From Cryptosporangium phraense (GTDB lineage: Bacteria > Actinomycetota > Actinomycetes > Mycobacteriales > Cryptosporangiaceae), in assembly GCF_006912135.1 (NCBI RefSeq), contig NZ_VIRS01000001.1:62001-126000 (forward strand): a DNA stretch of 64,000 bases, given 5' to 3'. Each line of letters starts with the position of its first letter. Position 1 is the stretch's first letter. Of the stretch, positions 18,701-27,300 are shown one piece after another. The translations under genes were made by a program, and so were the position numbers. The notes under the pieces were generated by a model that saw nothing but the letters and a program-made list of their open reading frames with translations, was not told the origin of the DNA and ran no database searches.

Positions 18701-19159
18701 CGGTTCGATCCAGGCCCGGAGAGCCGCCCAGGCGGAATCGCCTGCGTCCAGACGGTACGTTCGCTCCCGGCGGCCCAGATCCCAGACGTCGACCGAACCG
18801 TCCGTCGCGGCGGTCACCAGTCGAGGCGCCAGACCGGGCCCGTGCAGCCCGGCGATCGACGTGACGTCTCCGTCGGCCGCGCCGAGCGTCGCGTACACAC
18901 CGCCGGACTGCGGATCCCACAGCTGGACCTGGTAGGTCCCTGCCGCGGCGGCGACGAGCGGTCGGCCGTCGGCATTTTCGCACCAGGTCAGACCCTTGAT
19001 CCAGGGAGACCTCGCCTCGACCTCCAGACGACGGGCGCAGGCGACCCGGGGTGGCAGAGCGAAGTCGGGCACGGGAGGGGACGCTCCCGGCCCGGAGACA
19101 CCGGTGCGGCCAACCGTGCGGGCGTGGGTGACCGCCCAGTCGCCCAGTGGGTCGCTCAT
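15764..19159 (-). CDS. WD40 beta-propeller - vWA protein 1 (intact MIDAS)
   Basis: A 1131-residue protein. Residues ~45-700 are WD40-type blades (for example VELWDLDNGRTIRSF, VRIWDVHTGATISVL), giving about two propellers. A helical region follows (~720-930), then a conserved linker with LLPSQLALPADVLDL, and a vWA domain at ~976-1131. The MIDAS DxSxS motif is complete (D981-T-S-P-S985) and the later aspartate is in VVLTDWH (D1065). The protein starts with a short signature, DWAVTHARTVGRTG, shared with the three other paralogues. It is the first gene of the conjugation operon, with a GGGGG ribosome site. Predicted role: MoxR-remodelled platform/sensor. Confidence 0.88.
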   Translation of the reverse strand: MSDPLGDWAVTHARTVGRTGVSGPGASPPVPDFALPPRVACARRLEVEARSPWIKGLTWCENADGRPLVAAAAGTYQVQLWDPQSGGVYATLGAADGDVTSIAGLHGPGLAPRLVTAATDGSVDVWDLGRRERTYRLDAGDSAWAALRAWIEPDGRARAAVSSARPDGSRVELWDLDNGRTIRSFGPVRGSVGDVVAWRDASSGRSRIAIGINFSGCEIWDVDTGRLLQSLESSQEAMWALVTAGRPGRSPLLIAGYTDGTLDVWADARKVRQLVGHTSNIRAAAVLESGDTGVLLISASDDGTVRVWHVASGECVATIESGQGMVTAVAALALHDGRAVVALGSADEFANGRLQVWELNIDPPLVDLPAARNTAPLTSADLTVDEWPVRLTGVRPRPVFTWGRNAALTRWPDGRIVLAAAQTGEVRIWDVHTGATISVLRAPGEPRSLAWVPPGTGSPRLVVGYTGYVCRTWMVEDGTWVERDLAGDGSGGNGVTVVDVTERDGRALIAAGRGDGTIELIDADNGATLQTLGDVGPSRRGLVVGADSAGRTMLASLTGSGYVQVHEVDSGELLADRGPYQTPHIAWVPGRDGTLRLAHTTYDMTSRRAPASPVSDVGWWGERDTASIPGLSVPLDVASITALVLPDGRATLLFGGSGHNQSAESEDHLTDGGAVRFYDAETGAELYTLPGRLVQVFALATLPLPDGRFLLATGGTGDESVRLYTVSGPWARPARAPVALAPVTAGLRHAATGLVTLGLRDLWYPLSWIDQLITATGPDGDDDPGIRRLRQLRWPPAARVGLAALLLADRLGAPRFRPPDGSTPGGQLAHLLAALASDPDSRSALPLPPDDVHAAADRLDGRLITLLRILGPDAVAADPLLPLRLRDGARAMPDVDPGLLGLVGAVSPREEAVRPASANAVGGRPDAGGVGRRGPLTRLLPSQLALPADVLDLRAQRGELLFRQQPVESERPPEPVTLILDTSPSTFGPVENALRTVAHLIVVTLWRAGLPAWVITTDRPGLCLPLRERADLAVLWTRRGLIQTGLETGLATARRRGRPLVVLTDWHRAADHPLAPGPSLRLLTSHVPGDEPDASPGPFRDHLPPHPDGPALAGAVRVALRSARVHAGAPR

Positions 19160-19191
19160 CCGTCCCCCGTCCGACGCGCGTCCCGTCCGCC

Positions 19192-19226
19192 CAGGGTACG
19201 GCCGGGCGCACCTGTTCAGTACCCTG
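19192..19226. promoter_or_regulatory. inverted repeat in the divergent TIR / propeller-1 promoter region
   Basis: CAGGGTAC (19192-19199) and GTACCCTG (19219-19226) are perfect 8-bp inverted arms separated by 19 bp, in the middle of the 97-bp region between the two starts. Each arm contains TACCCT, which fits a -10 element for the gene it faces: about 32 bases upstream of each start codon, leaving room for a short leader with a Shine-Dalgarno. It may be a bidirectional promoter, a shared operator, or both. Confidence 0.6.
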
Positions 19227-19256
19227 GCGCCACTGCCGTCGGTCCGGGGAGGGACG

Positions 19257-19952
19257 TTGGCCGGCTATGTGTTCGTGAGCTACAGCCGTCGGGATCAGCC
19301 GTACGTCCGCCGCCTCGTGCGACACCTGGCGGATCACGGGGTGACGACCTGGTACGACTCCGAGACCGAGACCGGCGCCCGCTTCGTTCCGGTGGTCCAG
19401 GAGAAGATCGACGGTTGCGCCGCCGTTCTCGTGGTCTGGTCGGCCGCCGCGGCGGACTCCGCCTGGGTCGAGAGAGAGACGCTCTACGCCGGCTCGGCCG
19501 GTCGGCCGATCCTGCCGCTCTGGCTCGACCACACCGTCCCCCTGGGAATTCTGCTCGGGGCGTTGCAAGCCGAGCCGGTCGACGACGACGGGATGCCATC
19601 TGACGATTTCATCGCTCGGCTGAAAGCGTTGTGCGACGGATCGGCGTCGGCGTCCCCGGGGGCGGCGCCGAGGGGCGTGGCGGCGAAGCCGCCGGAGACC
19701 ACGCGCCGGACGCTGTCCGATCGCGAGCTGCGGGCCCTGGTCGACGCTTTCGAGCAGGACGAGGTGGTGTACATCCTCGACCGGGTGGGTTTTCCGCGAG
19801 GGTCCCGACCGGCCTGGGGCCCTCCGCTGACCTTCTGGCACCGGGTCAACCGCCTGCTGGGCGACGGGGCGATGCGCGACGGCGGGAGCCGGATCGTCGA
19901 GGTCGCATCGGAATTACGTCCTCACAACGAGGCGTTCAGCCCGCGCGGGTAA
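19257..19952 (+). CDS. TIR-domain effector with C-terminal EAD-like adaptor
   Basis: A 231-residue protein from TTG 19257, chosen because GGGGAGGG lies four bases upstream and the TIR fold starts at residue 3; the frame is open further up but has no better start. Residues 3-125 are a TIR domain (YVFVSYSRRD; SAWVERETLY with E74 as predicted catalytic glutamate; GRPILPLWL). TIR domains of this kind hydrolyse NAD+. After a Pro/Ala linker, residues ~152-227 form a small helical domain with TFWHRV, GAM and RPHNEAF. It looks like an effector-associated domain and resembles the N-terminus of the E2 fusion. It is the only island gene on the plus strand: divergent from propeller 1, convergent with propeller 2. 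Confidence 0.88.
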   Translation: MAGYVFVSYSRRDQPYVRRLVRHLADHGVTTWYDSETETGARFVPVVQEKIDGCAAVLVVWSAAAADSAWVERETLYAGSAGRPILPLWLDHTVPLGILLGALQAEPVDDDGMPSDDFIARLKALCDGSASASPGAAPRGVAAKPPETTRRTLSDRELRALVDAFEQDEVVYILDRVGFPRGSRPAWGPPLTFWHRVNRLLGDGAMRDGGSRIVEVASELRPHNEAFSPRG

Positions 19953-19993
19953 CGGCGCCCGGCTGGTGGCTCATCCGCGGGGAGTGCCAGCAT

Positions 19994-22900
19994 TCACCGG
20001 ACGCCTCCCATGGCTGGGGCACTTGTCCGCCGCAGCAGTGTCCGGACCGCGTCGGCCAGCACGAGCGGCTCCGGAACGGGCGCCACATGGACGTGGAACG
20101 GGTCACCGGTCGGCCCGTCCGGCGCGTCGCCCGGCACGTGGCTGGTCACGAGCCTGGTCGCGGAGGAGACGGTCACCGGTTGGTCGGCCGCTCGGTGCCA
20201 GTCCGTGAGGACCACGACCGGGTGCGGTTCGGCGGCGCGGCGAGCGGTCGCCAACGCGGCCGGCAGACCATCGTCGGTCAGCGCACGTCGGGTCCAGAGC
20301 TGGATGAGGTCGGGCCGGCGGTGCAGCGTCGAGAGCAGGCCGGGCCGGTCGGTGGTCACCAGACGGCCCGGGACACCGGCGCGCAACAGCGTGCAGACCG
20401 TGGCGTGCGCCACGAGCCGCAGCACGGCCTCGACGGGGCCGAACGTGCCCGGCCCGGTGTCGAGGACCAGCACGACCGGATCCGGCGGCAGCTCGGGGTC
20501 GGCTACGTGCTGCCGGAACAGTAGTTCACCGCGGACGAGACGCAGCGCGAATACGTCGTCGGGCATCGCGAGCTGGCTCGGGAGGAGTGCCGTGGGCCGG
20601 CCCCGGCGTCCCACTCCGGCGGAGCCAGGGCGATGCACCGTACCGAGCGACGTCGGACGTGCGGACGTCGTGTCGGTGACGAGCGCGGCGGCCAGCCCGA
20701 GTGCGTCGGGCGCCACGTCCGGCAGCGTTTCGGCCTGATCGCGCAGGCGCAGCGGTAGCAGCGGATCGGCCGACACGGCGTCCGGGCCGACGATCCGGAG
20801 CAGCGACACGAGCCGTCCGTCGATCCGGTCGGCGGCCGCCCGCAGTCGGTCGGCGGGCAACGGGGGCGGCGTGCCCGGAGCGGTCGGCGCGCTGAGGGCG
20901 GTATGGAGAGCGGTCTCCAGCGCGGCGGCATCGATGTCCGCCGGCGGCGTGAAGCGGTCCGGCGCGGACAGTTCGGCGAGCAGGAGTGCGGCCAGCCCGA
21001 CCCGTGAGGACGCGGGCCAGCGCAGTGACCGGAGCTCGCCGAACGCGCGATGGTCGGTGCGCGGGGCCTGGCCGAGATCTGTGACCAAGTCGTCCACCCA
21101 GGACAGCGGCGGCCACAGGCCGCCCACGCCCAGCGCACACAGCCCCCGCACGGCGTCCTCGAGCCGCCGCGGCACCGGCTCGACGACAGCGGCGACGGGA
21201 GCCAGGCCCGGGAACACGTAGACACGGACGGCGGCCGGCCCCGCGCCGGCGGCCACGAGCGCCAGCCGTCCGTCACCGACGGTGATCGCCTGTAGCGCAC
21301 GGAGGATCCGGAAGTCCGTGCGGATGGTGTGCAGAAGTGCGCCGGTGAACGGATCCCAGAGCCGGATGTGCCCGTCGTCGCCCATGTACCCGGCGGCGAG
21401 GAGTAGGCGCCCGTCCGGCAGATCGACCCAGGCGACCGAGAGCGGCTCTTGCCCCTCGGCATGCTCGCCGGACCGAAGAAGTTCGGCGTTCTCGACGTCC
21501 CAGAGCGCGTATCCACGCGACGCGTTCGCGGAGGCGACGAGCAGGCGGCCGGTGCGCGGGTCGGTATGGAGCGCGATGCTGACGACGTTGTGCCCTTGGC
21601 CGGGCAGTCGCGCCACTCGCTCGCCGGAAATCGCGTCCACCACCGCGATCCCGCCGCCCGGACCGGCATAGGCGACCACCGACCGGCCGGTCGTCGTTCG
21701 GCCGTACCGCGGAATCGCCCGCCACCCAGTAGCCGGACGGGCCGCGGCCTCGACCACGGATTCGCCGGACGCCACATCTCGGACCAACAGCACCCTCGAC
21801 GCCTCAGCACTTGCCAGCATCCGCCCCGGCGCGGTATCGACGTACGGTCCGAGAGTTCCGCCGCCGTCACCCTCACGAATCTCGCGAGTCCGGTCCGACA
21901 CCGGATCCCACCCGACGATCCCGTCCCCGGACACGATGAGGACCTCGGGCGGCGACCCCGGCCACTGGGCCCAGCCGGCGAGCGGGAACGGAGACCGATG
22001 CGGGATCGTCGTGCGCGCCACGACCCGGCCGGACGCCAGGCTCCAGATCTGGATGTCCGGTGGTTGTGACCCGATCACCCAGACGTCACCGTCGGGCGTG
22101 CGGGTGGCGAGGAACGGATGATGCTCGGCCTCGCCGCTTCCGGCGGGAACGTCGTCGAGAGCTACCGGCCACGGCTCGACGCGTAGGGTGGGGCCCGGGC
22201 CGGGCGAATCGTCGCGACGGGACATGTGCTCGAGCCGCACCCCGTCGATGCCGCCGACCGCGACGACGTTCCGGCCGGCCTCCCGGTCGGGAGCGACCGC
22301 GAGAACGGTGATCGGCACCCCCTGCTCCCGGCGAGCGATCTCACGGCCGTCGCGCGCGTCCCAACACCGGACGACGCCGTCGTCACCGCCGGACACCAGG
22401 ACCGGCCACTCGCCCGGCCCGGCCGGGCCCCAAGCCAGCGCCCGGACCGGCGCACCGGACCCCAGGGTTCGCAGCACCACGAACGCCTCGCCGTCCCACA
22501 GCCGGATCTGTCCGTCCTCGCCGGCCGATGCGAGGCACAGACCGTCCGGCGTCTCGGCGAACGCCAGCGCGGTGATGCGGCGGGAGTGCGCGTCGGTGCG
22601 GACCAGAAGTGTCTCGTTCCGATAGACCATCAGCTCCGACGGAGCGCCTTCCATCGCGATGAGGTCGTGAGCCGGATACGCCGACGCGAGCACACCGGCG
22701 CCGGTCGGCGGGGCGGCGGGCTCCACTGTGACGACGACAGCGGCCGGCGTGTCCATGTCCAGCACGGACACCCGTCCGTCAGCGGACCGCACGGCCAGGA
22801 CCGTGCCACCCCGCGGCACCGAGCCCACGGCGGCGATCGGGGTAGAGAGGAGGACGCTCTGCACACCGGGGCAGAGAATCTTTCCGTCGTCCAACGTGAT

Positions 22901-24292
22901 CGTTGTCGGGACTCGGACACCCAAGGGGGTGAGACCGGCGACACGACCGCCCCCCGTCCGCACGATCTCCGGCCGACCCGGGCCGTCGAGGGGGTGACGG
23001 ACCACCAAGCCGTCGGCATCGGCCGAGACCAGTGCGGTCGGCGGCCCGTCCGCCGGTTCGAATGCGACGGCGACCGTGGGCGTGCCCGCGCCGAAAACGC
23101 CCGGCCCGTCGTCACGCGCCGGCGACCACGCGGTCTCGATCTCCCAGACATGGACGTCCGGCCGGGCCGATGCCACCGGGCCGAAGGCCACGAGGAGCCG
23201 TCCGTCGTCGGTCGCGGTAGCCGCGACCGTGCGGACGCCCGCTCCGACGTCGGGGACCCGGAGTGCGGCCAGGCAGTCGCCGGTCGAGGGTTGCCAGAGC
23301 CGCACGGTGCCCCCGAGATCGGCGCTCACCAGCAGCGCGGTTCCGTCCGCCAACGTGACCGTGCGCAGACCGCGCACGGCCGGTGGATCATCGCGCGCGG
23401 AATCGCCGGTAGGGCGGCGCCCCCGACCGTCCGGCAGCACACATCTCATCGTCCGAACCACAGTCGGCTCCGGCGCGCCGCTCCACGGGCCGTCCCAGAC
23501 CTCGATCGTTCCGTCGCGGTGCCCGACGGCCGGCCGCGACCGGCCGTCGGTGTCGCGGAACCAGGCGACGGACGGCGACGCCTCGTCGACGTCGGACTCC
23601 AGCGCGGCCCGCCGCGCCGGAGCGCTGCGGTGGAACACGTCAACGCGTCGGTCGTCGCTGGTGCTGACCGCGATCCAGCCGTCTTCGGAGACGGCTACGT
23701 AACTCAGCGTCCGCTCACCGGTATACGAGTACCCCATGCTGACCGTGGCACGGTCAGATCCGGATTCGGCGTCGAGGATGCGCAAAGTGAACACGGCGTC
23801 CAGATAGGCGAACAAGACGGATCCGTCCGGATCCCGGAACAGGTAGCCAGGACCCTCGGTCGCCTGCCGGTCAGCGCCCGGCAGTGGGCGGTAGGACCCG
23901 TCGTCGACGTCGACGACGTTGAAGCCGTTCGTCGCTTGCACGATGACCATCGACGAGGCATCGGACAGATCCAGGCTCGCGTTCGCGAACATGTTGATGC
24001 GGACCGCGCCGCCGAACGTGTGCCGTACACGGCCCGATCCACCGTCGGAGATGACAGTTCGGCCGTCGATGTCGCTACTGACCAAGACGGTCGCACCGGC
24101 CGCCGACCGGGCCCAGGCCACGCCCGCGATGCCGGCGGAATGGCCGGATACCGTGTGCAAGAGACGGGAGCGCGCCGTGAGCGTCGGTCGTGACGGCGCC
24201 GTCGGCCGGTCGGCTGGGCTGCCCGAACGACCGACCGTCCGGGCGTGGGCCGCCGCCCACTCGCGCAGGCCGTACTCCGAGGACGCGCCCAT
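19994..24292 (-). CDS. WD40 beta-propeller - vWA protein 2 (degenerate MIDAS)
   Basis: A 1432-residue paralogue of propeller 1 with about 300 more residues of WD40 blades (examples IRLWDGEAFVVLRTL, VRCWDARDGREI). It keeps the N-terminal REWAAAHARTVGRSG signature, the helical middle, the LLPSQLAMPDDVFAL linker and a vWA domain from ~1273. The MIDAS motif is changed to DTGPG (from 1278), so both serines are lost; metal binding is doubtful, although LTDWH is kept. It is the last gene of the 33041-19994 operon, 38 bp after propeller 3, with an AAGGGGG ribosome site. Confidence 0.87.
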   Translation of the reverse strand: MGASSEYGLREWAAAHARTVGRSGSPADRPTAPSRPTLTARSRLLHTVSGHSAGIAGVAWARSAAGATVLVSSDIDGRTVISDGGSGRVRHTFGGAVRINMFANASLDLSDASSMVIVQATNGFNVVDVDDGSYRPLPGADRQATEGPGYLFRDPDGSVLFAYLDAVFTLRILDAESGSDRATVSMGYSYTGERTLSYVAVSEDGWIAVSTSDDRRVDVFHRSAPARRAALESDVDEASPSVAWFRDTDGRSRPAVGHRDGTIEVWDGPWSGAPEPTVVRTMRCVLPDGRGRRPTGDSARDDPPAVRGLRTVTLADGTALLVSADLGGTVRLWQPSTGDCLAALRVPDVGAGVRTVAATATDDGRLLVAFGPVASARPDVHVWEIETAWSPARDDGPGVFGAGTPTVAVAFEPADGPPTALVSADADGLVVRHPLDGPGRPEIVRTGGGRVAGLTPLGVRVPTTITLDDGKILCPGVQSVLLSTPIAAVGSVPRGGTVLAVRSADGRVSVLDMDTPAAVVVTVEPAAPPTGAGVLASAYPAHDLIAMEGAPSELMVYRNETLLVRTDAHSRRITALAFAETPDGLCLASAGEDGQIRLWDGEAFVVLRTLGSGAPVRALAWGPAGPGEWPVLVSGGDDGVVRCWDARDGREIARREQGVPITVLAVAPDREAGRNVVAVGGIDGVRLEHMSRRDDSPGPGPTLRVEPWPVALDDVPAGSGEAEHHPFLATRTPDGDVWVIGSQPPDIQIWSLASGRVVARTTIPHRSPFPLAGWAQWPGSPPEVLIVSGDGIVGWDPVSDRTREIREGDGGGTLGPYVDTAPGRMLASAEASRVLLVRDVASGESVVEAAARPATGWRAIPRYGRTTTGRSVVAYAGPGGGIAVVDAISGERVARLPGQGHNVVSIALHTDPRTGRLLVASANASRGYALWDVENAELLRSGEHAEGQEPLSVAWVDLPDGRLLLAAGYMGDDGHIRLWDPFTGALLHTIRTDFRILRALQAITVGDGRLALVAAGAGPAAVRVYVFPGLAPVAAVVEPVPRRLEDAVRGLCALGVGGLWPPLSWVDDLVTDLGQAPRTDHRAFGELRSLRWPASSRVGLAALLLAELSAPDRFTPPADIDAAALETALHTALSAPTAPGTPPPLPADRLRAAADRIDGRLVSLLRIVGPDAVSADPLLPLRLRDQAETLPDVAPDALGLAAALVTDTTSARPTSLGTVHRPGSAGVGRRGRPTALLPSQLAMPDDVFALRLVRGELLFRQHVADPELPPDPVVLVLDTGPGTFGPVEAVLRLVAHATVCTLLRAGVPGRLVTTDRPGLLSTLHRRPDLIQLWTRRALTDDGLPAALATARRAAEPHPVVVLTDWHRAADQPVTVSSATRLVTSHVPGDAPDGPTGDPFHVHVAPVPEPLVLADAVRTLLRRTSAPAMGGVR

Positions 24293-24330
24293 CCGGCCCC
24301 CTTACCGTCGTGGGTGACACCGCGTGGAGC

Positions 24331-27300
24331 TCACGATATCGGGGCGTTGCCCGCCGGGGTCGCTCTCGTTGCGGGCCGCAGCAGTGCGCGCACCGCGTAC
24401 TGCACCGCGGTTCGGTCCGGCGACGGCGGGACGTGTGCGTGAAAGCCGCTCGCCGGCCCGACGTCCGGTTCGTCGCCGGGCACATGACTGGTGACGACCC
24501 GGAGGCGCGGCGCCCCGACCAGCGGATGCTCGGCGGCGCGGTGGTGGTCGGTGAGGACCGCGACGACGCGACCGGTCGTCCCCGCGGCGGCGACGGCACG
24601 AGCGAGCGTGTCCGAGGTCAGCCCTCGGCGGGTCCAGACCGCGACCAGGTCGGCGGGCGACCGGATCGCCGTCACGGCTTCCGGCCGATCGGTGGTGACG
24701 ATCGCGGCCGGCAGCCCGGCCCGCCATGAAGCGACGATCACCGCATGCGCGACCAGGCGCAGGGCGGTTTCGACCGGGCCGAACGTGGCCGGGCCGGTGT
24801 CGAGCACCAGCGTCACCGGTTCCGGGCGGGGCTCGGGCTCACCCTCGAACTGCCGGTAGAGCAGCTCGCCCCGAACCAGCCGGAGGTCGAGTACGTCCGG
24901 GGGAAGCGCGAGCTGGCTGGGCAGCAGTCCGGTCAGACGTCCCCGACGTCCGATGCCGCCGGCACCGGCGTGGCCGGCCACCGTCGTCGCCCCGGTCCGC
25001 TCGGCGACGTCCGCATCGGTGAACGAGGCAGCGAGCCCGACCAGGGCGGCAGCGAAATCAGGAGCGGTGGCCGCGCGATCCCGGAGCCGGAGTGGGAGCA
25101 GCGGGTCCGCGGCCACGGCCTCGGCGCCGAGCACGCGGAGCAGGGCCCACAGGCGGCGGTCGAGCCGACGCGCGGCGTCCCGCAACCGTTCGTGCGGAAG
25201 CCGGTCGATGACCGGCGGGGCCGCGCCGGAGCGCAGCGCGGCCCGGAGAGCGGTGAGCGCATCGGCCGCGCTGACGTCCGGCGGGGCCACCCAGCGGGAT
25301 TCGGACGGCAGGGCCGCCAGCAACAACGCGGCCAGACCGACGCGGGCCCGCACCGGCCACCCCAGATCGCGCGCCGGGGAGAGGCCCGGGTCGGCGGCGA
25401 GCCCGGCGTGCTCGGACGATGGGTCCGGACCGAGCGCGTCCACGACCGGCACCAGCCACCCGAGGGGCGGCCAGAGTCCACCCGCGCCGAGTGCGACCAG
25501 TTGGTCCGCGCAGGCCGCTTCCAATGGCGTGACCGGGTCGGCCGGCGCAGGAGCGGACCGATGTCGCAGCGTGACCGCGTACAGGCGCAGCGGGGTGCGC
25601 AACGAATCCCCGGCGGCCAACAGGACGCGTCCGTCCGCGAGCGGCACCGCGTCGAGCGACCAGACCTGGTACATCTGCTCGAGGAGCTCGGCCAACAGCG
25701 CTCCGGAGGCCGGATCGAAGATCCGGATCGTGCCGTTGGAGCCATCCGCCGGCGCTCCGCCGCCGCAGGCCACCACCTCCGTACCGTCGGGGAACGGCAA
25801 CCAGACGACGGAGAGAGCCGCCCCGACGACCGGAAGCGTCCGGAGCAGCGCGCCGGTCTCGGCGTCCCAGATCTTGACGCCGCCGTCGGCCGCAGTCGCC
25901 AGCCGCTGGGCGGTTCCTCTCTCCGACGACCAGGCGACGGCACTCATGCCGTTCAACGGGTCGGACTCCTCGCTGTCGAAGACCCGGAACCGGGCCGGCG
26001 ATTGCCCGGCGTCCCATACCGCAACACTCCCGTCGCGGTGCGCCACCGCGAGCCGGGCGGGTGGCCCGTCGCTGTAGCGGACGTCTGCCACCGGGCCCTC
26101 GGTGGGATGCTCGAGAGTCGTACGACCGGTGCCGTCGATCAGCTCGACAGTCCCGGACGAGAATCCCAGCGCCAGGTACCGGGCCCCCGACGTGGTTTCC
26201 ACCGCGTCCACGGCCAATGTCGTGTTCCCGGGGTTCGGCAACCGCTGGACCACCACCCCGGTCACCGGGTTCCAGATCTGCGCTGGTTCATCCAAGAAAT
26301 TCACGACCAGCTGCGGATCGGAGCCTACCGGCCGTACCCAGGCTATCTGCGTGGCCGAGGATGCCCGAAGAGTCCGCAGCAGCCGGCCGGTGTGGCAGTC
26401 CCAGACGTGGACGCCATCGGTCAGGGACCGGGCGACGACCCGCCGTCCATCGGCGAGCACCGCGGCCGCGATGCACCGGCCGGTCGTGGCTCCGCGCGAG
26501 CCGTCCATCCCTTCCAGGGGAATCGGCCAGTCCGTGATCGTCAGGTCTCCCGCGGACGGTTCCGGGGCCGGCCTGGACGGTTCGGCCGCCGGAATCACCA
26601 GCGTCCGCACCGTACCGTCGTCGGCACCCAGCGCGAGTTGAACGGAGTCGGTGCCAGGTACCGCGCGGGCCGCGAGCGACCGCACGACGGCCGGCTGAGG
26701 AAACTCTCGGCGTACGCGATCGGTGCCGGGGTCCCAGATCAGCACTCGGCCGCCGTCTCCGCACGCCACCGCCAGCACGGGCCACCGTCCGGCCGCGGCC
26801 GGGAGCCAGGCCAGCGCGTGCACGGCGTCGCGTCCGGTGACGAGACGACCGATCATGCGCGAGTCGGTGACGTCCCGCAGCACGACCTCGCCGGTCTCCG
26901 TACCCGACGCCACGATCGGACCGGCCGGTGTTTCGGCGAACGCCAGAGCGTTCACGGCGTCACCGAGCGAGTCGACGAATCCGTCGTGGACGCCGGGCGC
27001 GGGCGTCGGGAGGCCCCAGGGACGACGCGGAGGACCGTCGTACTCTTCCTCGCCCAGCAGGAACAGTCGCGGACCCGCCTCCCCGAACGCGAGCGCCCGG
27101 AATGGGCTGGTCTTTCCCCGGACCTCGATGCCGAAGGGTTCGATCCGAATCGCTGGGCGTCCGCCGATGTCGGACGCGATGGCCGAGGGACCGAGCCAGG
27201 GTATGTCCCGGACGTCCTCGACGAAGACCGATCCGGCGGCGATCGCGAGCAGGCCCCCGTCGTGGCCGAACGATGGCCAAGTGGCGAGCGCGGTGATCGG

